Source: Halopseudomonas nanhaiensis (GTDB lineage: Bacteria; Pseudomonadota; Gammaproteobacteria; Pseudomonadales; Pseudomonadaceae). From it: 64,000 bases of DNA. Positions 8,831 through 17,739 of the stretch are shown here, in pieces. The position numbers were made by a program, and so were the translations under genes. The stretch covers positions 2,170,001 to 2,234,000 of the forward strand of contig NZ_CP073751.1 in NCBI RefSeq assembly GCF_020025155.1. Direction: 5' to 3'. The notes under the pieces are model-generated. The model was not told the DNA's origin and did no database searches. It was given only the letters and a program-made list of their open reading frames with translations. Position 1 is the stretch's first letter, and every line of letters starts with the position of its first letter.

Positions 8831-9598
8831 CTACGGCTGCGCCTGGTTGATGCCGTTGCGTTCGAGTATTCGTGCCAGCACGCCGGAATCCTGCAATCGA
8901 TCAAGGTACGCCTTCATTCGCTCCAGACCCGGTTCCGCCCCGCTGCGCATCACCAGGAAATGCTGGTAATACTGGTCCGCTTCGTCCGCTACCAGCAGAC
9001 GGCTGCGATACTGCGGATGACGCGACAGATAGGCTTCAAGGAATGATTCGGTGACCACGGCCAAGTCCACCCGCCGGCGCAACACCATCTGGATATTGCT
9101 CTCCTGCGAGAATGTCAGCACCGCATTGTGCGCATCGCGCAGATGCGCCGGGTCGGCTATGAAGCCGGCAAAGGCGTAGTGATAGCCGCTGAAAAGGGCA
9201 ATCCGCTTATCCTGACGGACGTCGAAATACTCCTGGCCCCGGCCGTCCACCGCCCGCGCTATGAACAACGCCCTGCCGAGCACCGCTCCCTCCAGACTCT
9301 GTATGTCTTCACTCTGCCAGCCCCATGCCGGATTCTCGAAAAACAGCATGTCGTAATGGCCGGCTTCAAGCTCACCGTAGCGACGGGCCGCCGCAGTCGG
9401 AACGAATTCGAACCGATACGCACTCTGCATGGCATTAAGCTCACTGACGACATCCAGTGTGACGCCGCTCCACTCACCATCCGAGCTCACCTGAACGAAC
9501 GGCGGAAAAACGTACCCTCCTACCCGCACGGGCACCGGCTCTGCCAGCGCGCATGAGGCCATGCACCACAGCAAAAGCGCGCGACCGAGTAACGACAT
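8831..9598 (-). CDS. Periplasmic substrate-binding protein, SBP family 3
   Basis: This 255-aa protein has a signal peptide (MSLLGRALLLWCMASCALA) followed by VRVGGYVFPPFVQVSSDGEWSG, the opening of amino-acid-type periplasmic binding proteins (SBP_bac_3). The start at 9598 follows AAGAGAA; in-frame ATGs at 9625 and 9760 are less likely because they would bury the signal peptide. No permease or ATPase is adjacent, so it may be an orphan sensor-type protein rather than part of an ABC importer. Ligand unknown. Confidence 0.8.
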   Translation of the reverse strand: MSLLGRALLLWCMASCALAEPVPVRVGGYVFPPFVQVSSDGEWSGVTLDVVSELNAMQSAYRFEFVPTAAARRYGELEAGHYDMLFFENPAWGWQSEDIQSLEGAVLGRALFIARAVDGRGQEYFDVRQDKRIALFSGYHYAFAGFIADPAHLRDAHNAVLTFSQESNIQMVLRRRVDLAVVTESFLEAYLSRHPQYRSRLLVADEADQYYQHFLVMRSGAEPGLERMKAYLDRLQDSGVLARILERNGINQAQP

Positions 9599-9904
9599 AG
9601 CATTCTCTTGTAAGTGTAATGGCATGGCGCCATCATCGAAGTATAGGCGAGCTATGTGCGCTGTGTGGCTCGCTGGCAGAATTGACCTCTGTTTTGACCA
9701 CTCATCGGCTGGATTGATTGCCGCCGAAAGGAGGTTGCGGTAACGGATTGCATCGGCCAATAATCTGACGTCAAAACGATATCAACGCAAAAAAACATTC
9801 AGGTTTTAACGGCTCGTGTCGATATAGCTCTTAACGGCTTGTCTCGGGCCCGATACACCGGACGCCACAGAAGAATAAAGATCGCAGGAAGTGGGAGAGA
9901 CTCA
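9599..9904. other. Intergenic region between divergent SBP and chemoreceptor genes
   Basis: This 306-bp spacer holds no convincing gene. It contains an A-rich run near 9788-9795 and a direct repeat of a 16-base unit (TTAACGGCTYGTSTCG) at 9806-9821 and 9831-9846, exactly 25 bp apart. A possible flagellar-type promoter overlaps the second copy. Confidence 0.6.
9831..9856 (+). promoter_or_regulatory. Candidate sigma-28 (FliA) promoter of the chemoreceptor
   Basis: TTAA at 9831-9834 is followed 14 bases later by CCCGATAC (9849-9856), resembling the FliA consensus TAAA-N15-GCCGATAA but with a spacer one base short. The site is about 50 bp before the start codon of a chemotaxis receptor, a usual FliA target. 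Match is partial. Confidence 0.35.
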
Positions 9905-11551
9905 ATGAAGCTGTTGCGCAGCATTAACATCCGTCAACGGATCTGGCTGATTCTGATCGTGGCCCTGATCAGCATGCTGGCTCTGGAAGCCGTGTCACTC
10001 ACCCACCTGCGCACGGAGATTCGCAACGGCGAAGTGACCAAGGCGACACATCTGGTGGAAGTGGCGCACGATCTGCTTGCCCACTACCACGGCATGCAAC
10101 AGCGCGGCGAATTAAGCGAAGCCGAAGCCAAGTCGCAAGCCCTCACCGCCCTGCGCGGGCTGCGCTACAGCGGCAACGAGTACTTCTGGATCAATGACAT
10201 GAACAACATCATGATCATGCACCCCTTCGCACCCCAGACCGAGGGCACCGACCTCTCGACCATGAACAACCAGCATGGCGTATCGGTGATCAAGGAAATG
10301 GTGGCACTGGCGCGCAAGGAAGGCACAGCCAGTTTCGAATACAGCTGGGCCAAGCCCGGCCAGACGCCCGGGGAAGACCCCGGGTCCCGAAAGCTTGCCG
10401 CTTTCAAGCACTTTACCCCGTGGGGCTACATGGTCGGCACCGGGATCTTTCTGGATGACATGCGCGCCAAGGTGGTGCAGCAGGCCCTGCAGTCGTCGGC
10501 CATCGTGCTTGGGCTGATCGTGATCATGGTCATCATCCTGTACATCATCGGCACCAGTATCTCGCAACCTTTGAACCGTATCGTCGAGGCGATGCGCAAC
10601 ATCGCCAGCGGCGAAAGTGACCTGACCCGCAAACTGGACGACGACGCTCATGACGAACTGTCGCTCATCGCCCGTCATTTCAATCAGTTCACCGGCAACT
10701 TGCGCAGCCTGGTCCAGCAGTTGGGTGACAGTGCCCGCCAGCTGATCAGCGCCAGCCAGCAGCTCGACGGTATCAGCAACAACAGCCTGCGCGACATGAC
10801 CCGGCAATCGGAGCGGATGGAGTTGATGGCCACAGCGATCAACGAGATCACCTACGGCGTCCAGGACGTCGCGCAGAACGCCAACGCCGCTGCCCAGGAA
10901 GTAGAAAACGCCAACGAAGGCGCCAACAACGGGCGTACCCAGGTCACCCGTACCATCGAACAGATCGGTCACCTGTCGACCAGCGTCAAGACCGCGGTTG
11001 CCCACATGGAAACGCTGTCCACCGATGCGAACGAGATCACCTCGGTGCTCGACGTGATCCGCAACATTGCCGAGCAGACGAATCTGCTCGCCCTGAACGC
11101 AGCAATCGAAGCGGCACGCGCCGGTGAGATGGGTCGCGGCTTCGCTGTGGTAGCGGATGAAGTACGCAACCTCGCTCAACGCACGCAGAAGTCGACCGAA
11201 GAAATTCACAACATGATCACCAAACTGCAGACCAACACGCAGACCGTGGTCAACGTGATCAACGAAAGCAGCCGATACTCCGAGCTGAGCGTCGAGCAGG
11301 CCAATGCTGCTGGTGAGGCGCTGGACCTCATCGCCCAGTCCATGCAGCAGATGGTGGCGCTCAATGCCTCGATTGCCAGCGCAACCACGCAGCAGTCGAC
11401 CGTAGTCGAAGACGTCAACCGCAACGTGACCGAGGCAGCGGAGTTGGCTCGGGAGACCACTGACGGCGCCCAGCAGACCGCGCAGGCCAGCCAGCATCTT
11501 GCGCAGCTCGGTCAGCAGATCGACGGACTGGTAAGCCGCTTCCGTACCTGA
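9905..11551 (+). CDS. Methyl-accepting chemotaxis protein with single Cache domain
   Basis: This 548-aa receptor has TM1 at about 13-35, a periplasmic sCache_2-type domain at 36-195 ([15 protein letters not shown] and [19 protein letters not shown] are typical), TM2 at about 200-222, HAMP at 223-275 and a cytoplasmic signalling domain to the end. The hairpin tip [19 protein letters not shown] and [14 protein letters not shown] is the hallmark that binds CheA and CheW. Its ligand is probably a small organic acid, judging from known sCache_2 receptors; this is inference. The start is ATG 9905 with GGGAGAG upstream; the frame is open to 9839 without good initiation signals. It lies alone, ending at a hairpin. 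Confidence 0.95.
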   Translation: MKLLRSINIRQRIWLILIVALISMLALEAVSLTHLRTEIRNGEVTKATHLVEVAHDLLAHYHGMQQRGELSEAEAKSQALTALRGLRYSGNEYFWINDMNNIMIMHPFAPQTEGTDLSTMNNQHGVSVIKEMVALARKEGTASFEYSWAKPGQTPGEDPGSRKLAAFKHFTPWGYMVGTGIFLDDMRAKVVQQALQSSAIVLGLIVIMVIILYIIGTSISQPLNRIVEAMRNIASGESDLTRKLDDDAHDELSLIARHFNQFTGNLRSLVQQLGDSARQLISASQQLDGISNNSLRDMTRQSERMELMATAINEITYGVQDVAQNANAAAQEVENANEGANNGRTQVTRTIEQIGHLSTSVKTAVAHMETLSTDANEITSVLDVIRNIAEQTNLLALNAAIEAARAGEMGRGFAVVADEVRNLAQRTQKSTEEIHNMITKLQTNTQTVVNVINESSRYSELSVEQANAAGEALDLIAQSMQQMVALNASIASATTQQSTVVEDVNRNVTEAAELARETTDGAQQTAQASQHLAQLGQQIDGLVSRFRT

Positions 11552-11560
11552 TCCCTCATG

Positions 11561-11586
11561 AGCGACGCCCACCCGGGCGTCGCTTT
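11561..11586 (+). terminator. Hairpin terminator after the chemoreceptor
   Basis: AGCGACGCCC (11561-11570) pairs perfectly with GGGCGTCGCT (11575-11584) around ACCC, followed by a short TT. The 10-bp GC-rich stem is strong, the T-run short. Confidence 0.55.
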
Positions 11587-11663
11587 CACTGATCGGTCCG
11601 TGGTTGCACCGCTGGCGCGATCAGGCAAAATAGCCGGCTGTTTGTCGACCCGCCGGACACGCC

Positions 11664-12695
11664 ATGCCACGCTCAGCCCATACGCCCCCTCTTCGCCGCC
11701 CCGGCCCGTCCCGGCGCTTCTGCGTGGCGCCAATGATGGATTGGACCGATCGGCACTACCGCTACTTCGCTCGTCTTATCAGCCGGCATGCCCTGCTCTA
11801 CACCGAGATGGTCACCAGCGGAGCCGTTCTGAACGGCGATCGTGAGAGGCTGCTGGGTTTTACTGCCGCTGAACAGCCGCTGGCGCTGCAGCTCGGCGGG
11901 AGCAATGCGATGGAGCTGGGCCAGTGCGCGGCGATTGCCGAACGGTATGGCTACGCCGAGGTGAATCTGAACGTAGGCTGCCCCAGCGACAGGGTTCAGA
12001 ACAACCTGATCGGCGCCTGCCTCATGGCCCATCCCGAACTGGTTGCCGACGGCGTCAAGGCGATGCTGGACGCTTGCTCCCTGCCCGTCACCGTCAAGCA
12101 CCGCATCGGCATCAACGGGCGGGACAGCTATGCACAGCTGCATGACTTCGTCGCCACCGTTCATGAAGCCGGCTGCGACACCTTCATCGTCCATGCGCGC
12201 ATCGCCATCCTCGAGGGTCTTTCACCGAAGGAAAATCGGGACATCCCACCCCTTCGCTACGAAGTCGTGCATCAACTCAAACGCGACTTTCCCCAACTCG
12301 AAATAATCATCAATGGCGGGTTCACCGAGCTGGCCAGCATGCAGGAAGCGCTCGGGCACGTTGATGGCGTCATGGTCGGTAGGGAGGCGTATCACAATCC
12401 GTACCTGCTTGCCGCCATCGACCAGTTGGCGTTCGGCGATACCTCTCCGGCGCCCGGTCGCATAGAGGTACTGCACGCCATGCGCCCGTACATAGTGCGG
12501 CACCTTGATCAGGGTGGTCAGATGCACCACATCACCCGACATATGCTGGGGCTCTTCCAGGGTCTGCCCGGTGCCCGACATTTCCGTCGCCAGCTGAGCA
12601 GCGAGATTCACCGTTGCCACGACCCGCTTGCACTCTATGATGAATTGACTGCCGCGATGAATGCCCGTCTGGAGCAGCGGGATTGCCCCGCCTGA
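11664..12695 (+). CDS. dusA: tRNA-dihydrouridine(20/20a) synthase DusA
   Basis: This 343-aa FMN enzyme reduces uridines 20 and 20a in the tRNA D-loop. The start of the TIM barrel, FCVAPMMDWTDRHYRYFARL, is typical of DusA. NVGCPSDRVQ holds the catalytic Cys106, and VKHRIGI, HARIAILEGLSPKENRDIPPL and INGGF match the family. It precedes transaldolase by 47 bp; the same dusA-tal order exists in P. aeruginosa. The N-terminal 18 residues are Pro/Arg-rich and may include a few residues before the true start. Confidence 0.95.
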   Translation: MPRSAHTPPLRRPGPSRRFCVAPMMDWTDRHYRYFARLISRHALLYTEMVTSGAVLNGDRERLLGFTAAEQPLALQLGGSNAMELGQCAAIAERYGYAEVNLNVGCPSDRVQNNLIGACLMAHPELVADGVKAMLDACSLPVTVKHRIGINGRDSYAQLHDFVATVHEAGCDTFIVHARIAILEGLSPKENRDIPPLRYEVVHQLKRDFPQLEIIINGGFTELASMQEALGHVDGVMVGREAYHNPYLLAAIDQLAFGDTSPAPGRIEVLHAMRPYIVRHLDQGGQMHHITRHMLGLFQGLPGARHFRRQLSSEIHRCHDPLALYDELTAAMNARLEQRDCPA

Positions 12696-12742
12696 CGGCG
12701 CTGAGGTAAGGTCAGGACATACCCACTGACATGACCCTACCG

Positions 12743-13693
12743 ATGACAAGCAAACTAGACAGCCTCAAGCAGCACACCCTGATCGTTGCCGACACGGGCG
12801 ACATCCAGGCGATTGAAAAGCTCCGCCCCCAGGACGCAACCACCAACCCGTCCCTCCTGCTCAAAGCCTCCGGTCAGGCCGATTATCATCACCTTCTCGA
12901 CGACGCCATCGCACGGGCAAAGACCAGCGCCAATCCGGTAGCCGAGGCATGCGACCACTTTTCGGTCGCCCTTGGCAGCGAGATTGTAAAGCTCGTACCG
13001 GGCCGGGTGTCGACCGAGGTTGACGCCCGACTGTCCTTTGACCGGGCTGCGACTCTCGACAAGGCCCGCAATCTGATCGAGCGATACGAGCAATTCGGCG
13101 TCACCCGGGATCGCGTACTGATCAAGATCGCCTCCACCTGGGAAGGTATCCAAGCCGCGCGTGAACTGGAGAAGGAAGGCATACAGTGCAACCTGACGCT
13201 GCTGTTCTCGTTCGCTCAGGCACAGGCATGCGCGGACGCCGGCGCGTTTCTGATCTCGCCTTTCGTCGGCCGCATCTATGACTGGTACAAGCAGCGGGAT
13301 GGGCGTGATTTCAGTGGCGTCGACGATCCGGGCGTACAGTCTGTCGCGCGCATCTACCGCTACTTCAAGCAGCACCTGTACGAAACAGTGGTGATGGGCG
13401 CGAGCTTTCGCAACATCGGGCAGATCGAAGCGCTTACCGGCTGCGATCGCTTGACCATAAGCCCAGCCTTGCTCACCCAGCTCGCCGAAGAGCAGGGCGA
13501 ACTCAAGCCCTCTCCCCTGCTCACCAGCGGCTGCGAAGACGCCCTCGAGCAGCTCGACGAGAAAACGTTCCGCTGGGAACACAACGAGGATGCGATGGCC
13601 ACGGAAAAGCTCGCGGAGGGCATCCGCACCTTCGCGGCCGATCAGATCAGGCTGGAGAAAGTCATGGCGGAACGGGCGGCGTCAGCGGCCTGA
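12743..13693 (+). CDS. tal: Transaldolase
   Basis: This 316-aa enzyme of the non-oxidative pentose phosphate pathway moves a dihydroxyacetone unit between sugar phosphates. It shows [34 protein letters not shown] and the Schiff-base lysine in [10 protein letters not shown] (Lys128, equal to E. coli TalB Lys132). I chose [10 protein letters not shown] as start because TalB proteins begin there; ATG 12731 would add MTLP and neither has a clear SD. The last 12 bases overlap the convergent rssC gene. Confidence 0.95.
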   Translation: MTSKLDSLKQHTLIVADTGDIQAIEKLRPQDATTNPSLLLKASGQADYHHLLDDAIARAKTSANPVAEACDHFSVALGSEIVKLVPGRVSTEVDARLSFDRAATLDKARNLIERYEQFGVTRDRVLIKIASTWEGIQAARELEKEGIQCNLTLLFSFAQAQACADAGAFLISPFVGRIYDWYKQRDGRDFSGVDDPGVQSVARIYRYFKQHLYETVVMGASFRNIGQIEALTGCDRLTISPALLTQLAEEQGELKPSPLLTSGCEDALEQLDEKTFRWEHNEDAMATEKLAEGIRTFAADQIRLEKVMAERAASAA

Positions 13694-14170
13694 TTCCAGC
13701 GAACTGACGAGGTCACGGAAGGCTTCGCGATTGTTCTCGTTGAGGTTCATCAGAATGCGGTGAGCCTCCAGCACCTTGTCGCGCACCAGCTCCTCGGAAA
13801 GGATCTGGCCTGGCAGATCCTCAAGCTCCGCATTGCTCGGGGCGGCCTTGGAAACAATGTTGAACACCTGATCGAATCCCATGCTGTAGAGCAGTCGGTT
13901 CATGTCTTCGTGATCGGAAACGAGGGTCGGCAACAGACCGACCTTCTGCTTGGACAGGATCGACAGTTTCGCGAGCAGACCCAGAGACGTGCTGTCTATG
14001 CCCTCGGTTTCAGTCAGGTCAATGATGATCGACTCGAACGTCAGGGCGCTGAAGATCTTTTCAATGTAGGCATCCAGCGCCGCGCAGAGCGTCAGCCTCA
14101 CGTCGCCAATGAACTTGAGGACGAAGGTTCCCTCCGCTTCCGCGAACTGGATCTTGCCGGTACTCATCAT
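13682..14170 (-). CDS. rssC: STAS anti-sigma-factor antagonist RssC-like
   Basis: This 162-aa protein has an N-terminal STAS domain (residues 5-110) with the phosphorylatable serine in [11 protein letters not shown] (Ser60, equivalent to SpoIIAA Ser58). A helical C-terminal extension follows. It overlaps the upstream PP2C-type regulator by ATGA, so the phosphatase and its substrate antagonist are coupled. This matches the rssB-rssC pair next to tal in P. aeruginosa. Such pairs run partner-switching control of sigma factors or other targets. The gene ends inside the convergent tal 3' end. Confidence 0.85.
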   Translation of the reverse strand: MMSTGKIQFAEAEGTFVLKFIGDVRLTLCAALDAYIEKIFSALTFESIIIDLTETEGIDSTSLGLLAKLSILSKQKVGLLPTLVSDHEDMNRLLYSMGFDQVFNIVSKAAPSNAELEDLPGQILSEELVRDKVLEAHRILMNLNENNREAFRDLVSSLESGR

Positions 14171-15354
14171 GCCGGGTTCCTGCTAAGCACCAAGACTGAA
14201 ATGTCGTCCGGCATGGGCCTGGACGCATCCAGACCCAGCCGCTCCATAAAGCGACGCAGTTCGCCACCGGCCTCGGCAACCCGAGCGGGCAGACGCTGTT
14301 CCTTTTCCCTAAGCGTAGCCCCTTCCAGACAATCGAGCACACCATCCGAACACAGAGTGAGACTGAACCGCTCCGGCAGCTCGATCTGATGGTCTTCGTA
14401 GCTGGCATCCTCGAACAGACCGACCGGGCGACCCTTGCCCAGCAGATACCGCGCCTGACCGTCCGCGTACAACACAGGCAGCGGCAAGTGGCCGCCAATA
14501 CTGTAGGTCAAGGTGTCAGTGGCCTCGTCGATCACACCGCCAAGCATGGTCACGTGCTTGCCCAGCTTGCAGGCGATCAGGCTGCGATTGATGTGACCGA
14601 GCACATCCGACGGCTTGAAAGCGACGGGGCCGGACGTGTCCTGCTTGCGCTGCTCATACATCAGACGCGTCGTCATGAACTTCAGCAGAACCGTGACGAA
14701 CGCCGAGGAAGCGCCGTGACCGGAGACGTCTGCAAGGTAAAAGCCAAGTTGTGTGTCCGATACCCGGAAGTAGTCGACGAAGTCGCCGGACAGGTAGAGC
14801 GAAGGAATGATCCGATGTTCGAGCCGGTATTCGCCGCTATTCCACGGCGAAGCCGGCAGCATGTTCAGCTGCACCTGCCGCCCGGCGGCCTGATCGTCCT
14901 TCAGCTCCTTGAGATGATGCTCGAGTTCGCGGTTGACCCGCTCGAGGCGTTCGCGAATGCGCTGATTTTCGAGACGCAGGCTGGCACGGTCCAGCGATCT
15001 ACGCACGGCGTGCTCGATGACAGCCGAATCGGCCGGCTTGATCAGATAATCGCTCGCGCCCAGGCGCAGGGCTTCTACCACATCGCCCATGCTACCTGCG
15101 GCGGACACGACGATCACGGGCATGTCCGGATCACGTTCGGTGATCTGGCGTAGCAGCTCGAAGCCGCTCATGTCGGAGATTTGCAGGTCGCACAGTACCA
15201 GGTCGGGACGCTGCCGACCGAGCAACGCCAGCCCGTCGGTGGCAAGCCCCGATTGCAGAACATTGAAACCACTTTCTTCCAGCGAGGTGGCGACGCGCTC
15301 ACGGACTGCTGCGTCGTCATCAATTACCAGCAATGTCGTGCCAGGAAGCTGCAT
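14167..15354 (-). CDS. rssB: Response regulator with PP2C phosphatase output, RssB-like
   Basis: This 395-aa protein has a receiver domain at residues 1-122 with the acidic pocket IDDD (11-14), phosphoacceptor Asp56 (LVLCDLQ) and Lys in YLIKPA. A coiled-coil linker follows at 125-160 (RERLERVNRELEHHLKEL), then a SpoIIE/RsbU-type PP2C domain with SGDFVDYF, LADVSGHGASSAFV, LTLCSDGVLD and MPDDISVLVL holding the metal-binding acidic residues. Phosphorylation should tune dephosphorylation of RssC. Despite the shared name, E. coli RssB lacks this phosphatase activity. No cognate kinase is adjacent. Confidence 0.88.
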   Translation of the reverse strand: MQLPGTTLLVIDDDAAVRERVATSLEESGFNVLQSGLATDGLALLGRQRPDLVLCDLQISDMSGFELLRQITERDPDMPVIVVSAAGSMGDVVEALRLGASDYLIKPADSAVIEHAVRRSLDRASLRLENQRIRERLERVNRELEHHLKELKDDQAAGRQVQLNMLPASPWNSGEYRLEHRIIPSLYLSGDFVDYFRVSDTQLGFYLADVSGHGASSAFVTVLLKFMTTRLMYEQRKQDTSGPVAFKPSDVLGHINRSLIACKLGKHVTMLGGVIDEATDTLTYSIGGHLPLPVLYADGQARYLLGKGRPVGLFEDASYEDHQIELPERFSLTLCSDGVLDCLEGATLREKEQRLPARVAEAGGELRRFMERLGLDASRPMPDDISVLVLSRNPA

Positions 15355-15578
15355 AGAGTCCCTACGTCATTACCGCGGTATCAGGCATTTCGCGGTCACA
15401 GGGGTGTGTTTGTATGTCGCCGGGCGAGCCGACCTTATATTGGGGGCAAACAGTACTCCCATACGTGCGCACAGGCAACCGTTCCCGGCAGCACCATACG
15501 CTTGTAACGCAATGGTGCTCCCACTAGCATGAGGGGGCGCATCACGTCAGCCCGAGCGGGCATTCTAGGGAGAAGGTC

Positions 15579-15884
15579 ATGTCATTTCACGACCAGCAGT
15601 ATGACGAAAAACGCGACTTCATGCGGATGCAGGTGGAAGCGACGGCCAGATTGAAGTTGCCGGAGCTTGGCGAGGTGCTGACCGTGCAGTGCCACGATCT
15701 ATCCAGTCAGGGCATGCAGGCCACTGCCCATCAGGCAGTGGCCGTGGGGACTGCGGTCGAGGTCGCCATCCCTTCACCCAATCCGCATCTGCCAGGCCTT
15801 CAGGCCAGGGGCAGCGTGCTGCGCTGCGCTCAGGATGAATCCGGCCGGTTCACGCTCGGAATACGCTTCGACAGCCTGGGCTGA
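15579..15884 (+). CDS. PilZ domain protein, c-di-GMP effector
   Basis: This 101-aa single-domain protein has both c-di-GMP binding signatures: RxxxR (RDFMR, residues 12-16) and DxSxxG (DLSSQG). SD GGAGAAGG lies 8 bases before ATG. Stand-alone PilZ proteins act as adaptors that change partner activity when c-di-GMP binds. It sits between rssB and mlaA as in P. aeruginosa, divergent from rssB over a 224-bp spacer and convergent with mlaA. Confidence 0.92.
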   Translation: MSFHDQQYDEKRDFMRMQVEATARLKLPELGEVLTVQCHDLSSQGMQATAHQAVAVGTAVEVAIPSPNPHLPGLQARGSVLRCAQDESGRFTLGIRFDSLG

Positions 15885-15904
15885 ACCCGGGCTGCCGACC
15901 GCCT

Positions 15905-16633
15905 TCAGAATTCGTCTTCGACGACGCCGTCCTTGACCTTGTATTCACGATTCTGCAGATAGGCGTTGCGAATGAATACGTAGCGGTCTCCGCGGATCAG
16001 ACGTTCCTGCCCGAGCAGCGCCGCGCGGGTATCGACCATGTCCATCCCGAAGGCGGTATTGCGCGTCGGCACATGGTCGACCTGATCGGGATAGGTATAA
16101 CCGGCAAACCCTTCCGGAATCCGTACCAGGCCGTCACGCAGGGTCGATGGGCCCAGCAGCGGTAGTACGACGTACGGGCCGCTCGGCACACCGTAGCTGC
16201 CCAGTGTCTGCCCGAGATCTTCATCGTTGCGTCGCAGACCCATCCGGGTTGCGACGTCGAACAAGCCACCTACACCCAGCGTGGTATTGAACAGAAAGCG
16301 TGCCGTATCGACGCCCGCATCATGAAACTTGCGCTGCAGCACGTCGTTGACCAAATTCTTCGGCTCGCCGAGGTTGGCGAAGAAATTACTCACGCCGTCA
16401 TTCACCAGCTCCGGCACGACCTTATCGTAGGCCTGCGCGACGGGCTTGAGGGTAAACCGGTCCACGGTGTCGTTGAAGCTGAAAACCGCCCGGTTGACTG
16501 GCTCCCACGGGTCGGGATTGGCTTGGCTTTCCGAATAATCGTCGAATCCCTCCTGGGCGTGAGCAGGGACGGCGGCAAGAATACCGGCTCCACCAAGCAG
16601 ACAGAACGACAGGACGCGCTTGCACAGGTTCAT
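15905..16633 (-). CDS. mlaA: MlaA (VacJ) outer-membrane lipid asymmetry protein
   Basis: From ATG 16633 (SD GGAG) the protein is 242 aa. It begins with a signal peptide (MNLCKRVLSFCLLGGAG onward, cut near AHA) and then DPWEPVNRAVFSFNDTVDR, LVNDVLQ, RFLFNTTLGVGGLFDVA and YGVPSGPYVVLPLLGPSTLRD, all typical of MlaA. MlaA removes misplaced phospholipids from the outer leaflet of the outer membrane and passes them to MlaC. Unlike E. coli MlaA, no lipobox cysteine follows the signal peptide, so anchoring may be by the protein itself. Confidence 0.93.
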   Translation of the reverse strand: MNLCKRVLSFCLLGGAGILAAVPAHAQEGFDDYSESQANPDPWEPVNRAVFSFNDTVDRFTLKPVAQAYDKVVPELVNDGVSNFFANLGEPKNLVNDVLQRKFHDAGVDTARFLFNTTLGVGGLFDVATRMGLRRNDEDLGQTLGSYGVPSGPYVVLPLLGPSTLRDGLVRIPEGFAGYTYPDQVDHVPTRNTAFGMDMVDTRAALLGQERLIRGDRYVFIRNAYLQNREYKVKDGVVEDEF

Positions 16634-16785
16634 CAGGCTCTCCGTAATAGTGAGGCGCTCGACACGCCGGCAGACATTCTCTAACGGGCGCCGCGTTTTC
16701 ACAACAAGACAGGGTGCACGGCGCTGTCACGAAACGGTCACGCGGTTGACGCACACTGCAGCAAAACCGTCAGAAGGAGTCTGCC

Positions 16786-17418
16786 ATGCCAGCCACTTCC
16801 ATTCAGGCTGTGGTCTTTGACCTCGTCGGCACGCTGCTCAGGCCTGTGATTTCAGACTCCCCGCCACCCGTACGCCTGTTCGAGCACACGCAGTCCACCC
16901 TTGACCACCTGCTCAGCCTCGACGTGCCGGTGGCAATCATCGACAGCAGCGTCGACCGGTGGGCGTCCAACGCATCGCTCAAGCATGGCCTGGACAGCTG
17001 GCGTCCGCTCCTGCTGGTACCACCTGGCCGCGACGAGCGTCCTCTGCCCTCTCCCGACATGCCAGTTCACGCCGCCCTGCGCGTCGGCGCAACCGAACTA
17101 CGGCGCTGCCTGTTCGTCACGGCTTCGCTGGAAGGCGTGGCAGCCGGTTTGAATGCCGGATTCTGGACGGTCGGCATCGCACTGGGCGGACTCTTGCCGG
17201 GCATCGATCTGAGCGACTGGAACAAACATCTGCCTCTGGAGCAGGACAGGCTACGCATGGCGGCGACCGTGCGCTTGATGAACGCAGGCGCGCATTATGT
17301 GATCGACGGCATTTCGGAACTACCCGGCTGCCTTGACGATATCGAAAGCCGGCATGGCCGCAGGGATGTACCGGAGCCATTGCTTCGCAGCGACGCCAGG
17401 CACTGCGAACGGCTATAG
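16786..17418 (+). CDS. HAD-superfamily hydrolase related to phosphonatase
   Basis: This 210-aa protein opens with AVVFDLVGTLLRP. Asp12 is the expected nucleophile, but the second aspartate of the DxDxT motif is Val14. Phosphonoacetaldehyde hydrolases also lack it (DWAGT), and GLNAGFWTVGIALGG resembles their later motif. No PhnW or other phosphonate gene is nearby, so the substrate is unclear. SD AGAAGGAG precedes ATG 16786. Position equals PA2803 in PAO1 by memory. Confidence 0.8.
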   Translation: MPATSIQAVVFDLVGTLLRPVISDSPPPVRLFEHTQSTLDHLLSLDVPVAIIDSSVDRWASNASLKHGLDSWRPLLLVPPGRDERPLPSPDMPVHAALRVGATELRRCLFVTASLEGVAAGLNAGFWTVGIALGGLLPGIDLSDWNKHLPLEQDRLRMAATVRLMNAGAHYVIDGISELPGCLDDIESRHGRRDVPEPLLRSDARHCERL

Positions 17419-17451
17419 TGGGGGCAGAATTCTCGCTTGAAGGAGCCATCC

Positions 17452-17730
17452 ATGCCAGCCAACCGTCTGAAAGTACAGCTCGAGCACTTGCAGGAAACCC
17501 TGACTGATCCGGAAGCGCCGTTAACCCCCGAGGAGCGCCAGTCGCTTCAGGAACTTGCTACCAACCTGGAGGCACGGGTAATCGCCATGGAGGCACAGGA
17601 ACAAGCGGAAGCAGACCCGACGCTCGTCGATGGAGTCAATCTAATGGTCGAGCGCTTCGAGGCCAGTCACCCGCGTGTAGCCGGCACGCTGCGAAGCGTC
17701 ATGCAGACCCTGGTCGACATCGGCGTATGA
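17452..17730 (+). CDS. DUF4404 family protein
   Basis: This 92-aa acidic, helical protein begins MPANRLKVQLEHLQETL; SD AAGGAG lies 6 bases before ATG 17452. Heptad-like Leu spacing suggests coiled-coil helices, and no membrane segment is seen. It matches DUF4404, a small pseudomonad family of unknown function. It follows the HAD gene by 33 bp, so the two are likely co-transcribed, and is convergent with queF. Confidence 0.82.
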   Translation: MPANRLKVQLEHLQETLTDPEAPLTPEERQSLQELATNLEARVIAMEAQEQAEADPTLVDGVNLMVERFEASHPRVAGTLRSVMQTLVDIGV

Positions 17731-17739
17731 GACGCCTCG

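Noticed and set aside
10112..11572. 486-residue open frame on the minus strand opposite the chemoreceptor
   Set aside because: It is a GC-rich shadow of the receptor gene: His/Asp/Arg-rich composition, no domain, no initiation signal.
12731..12742. Upstream ATG as the start of transaldolase
   Set aside because: It would add only MTLP before the conserved [10 protein letters not shown] start, and has no better ribosome binding site.
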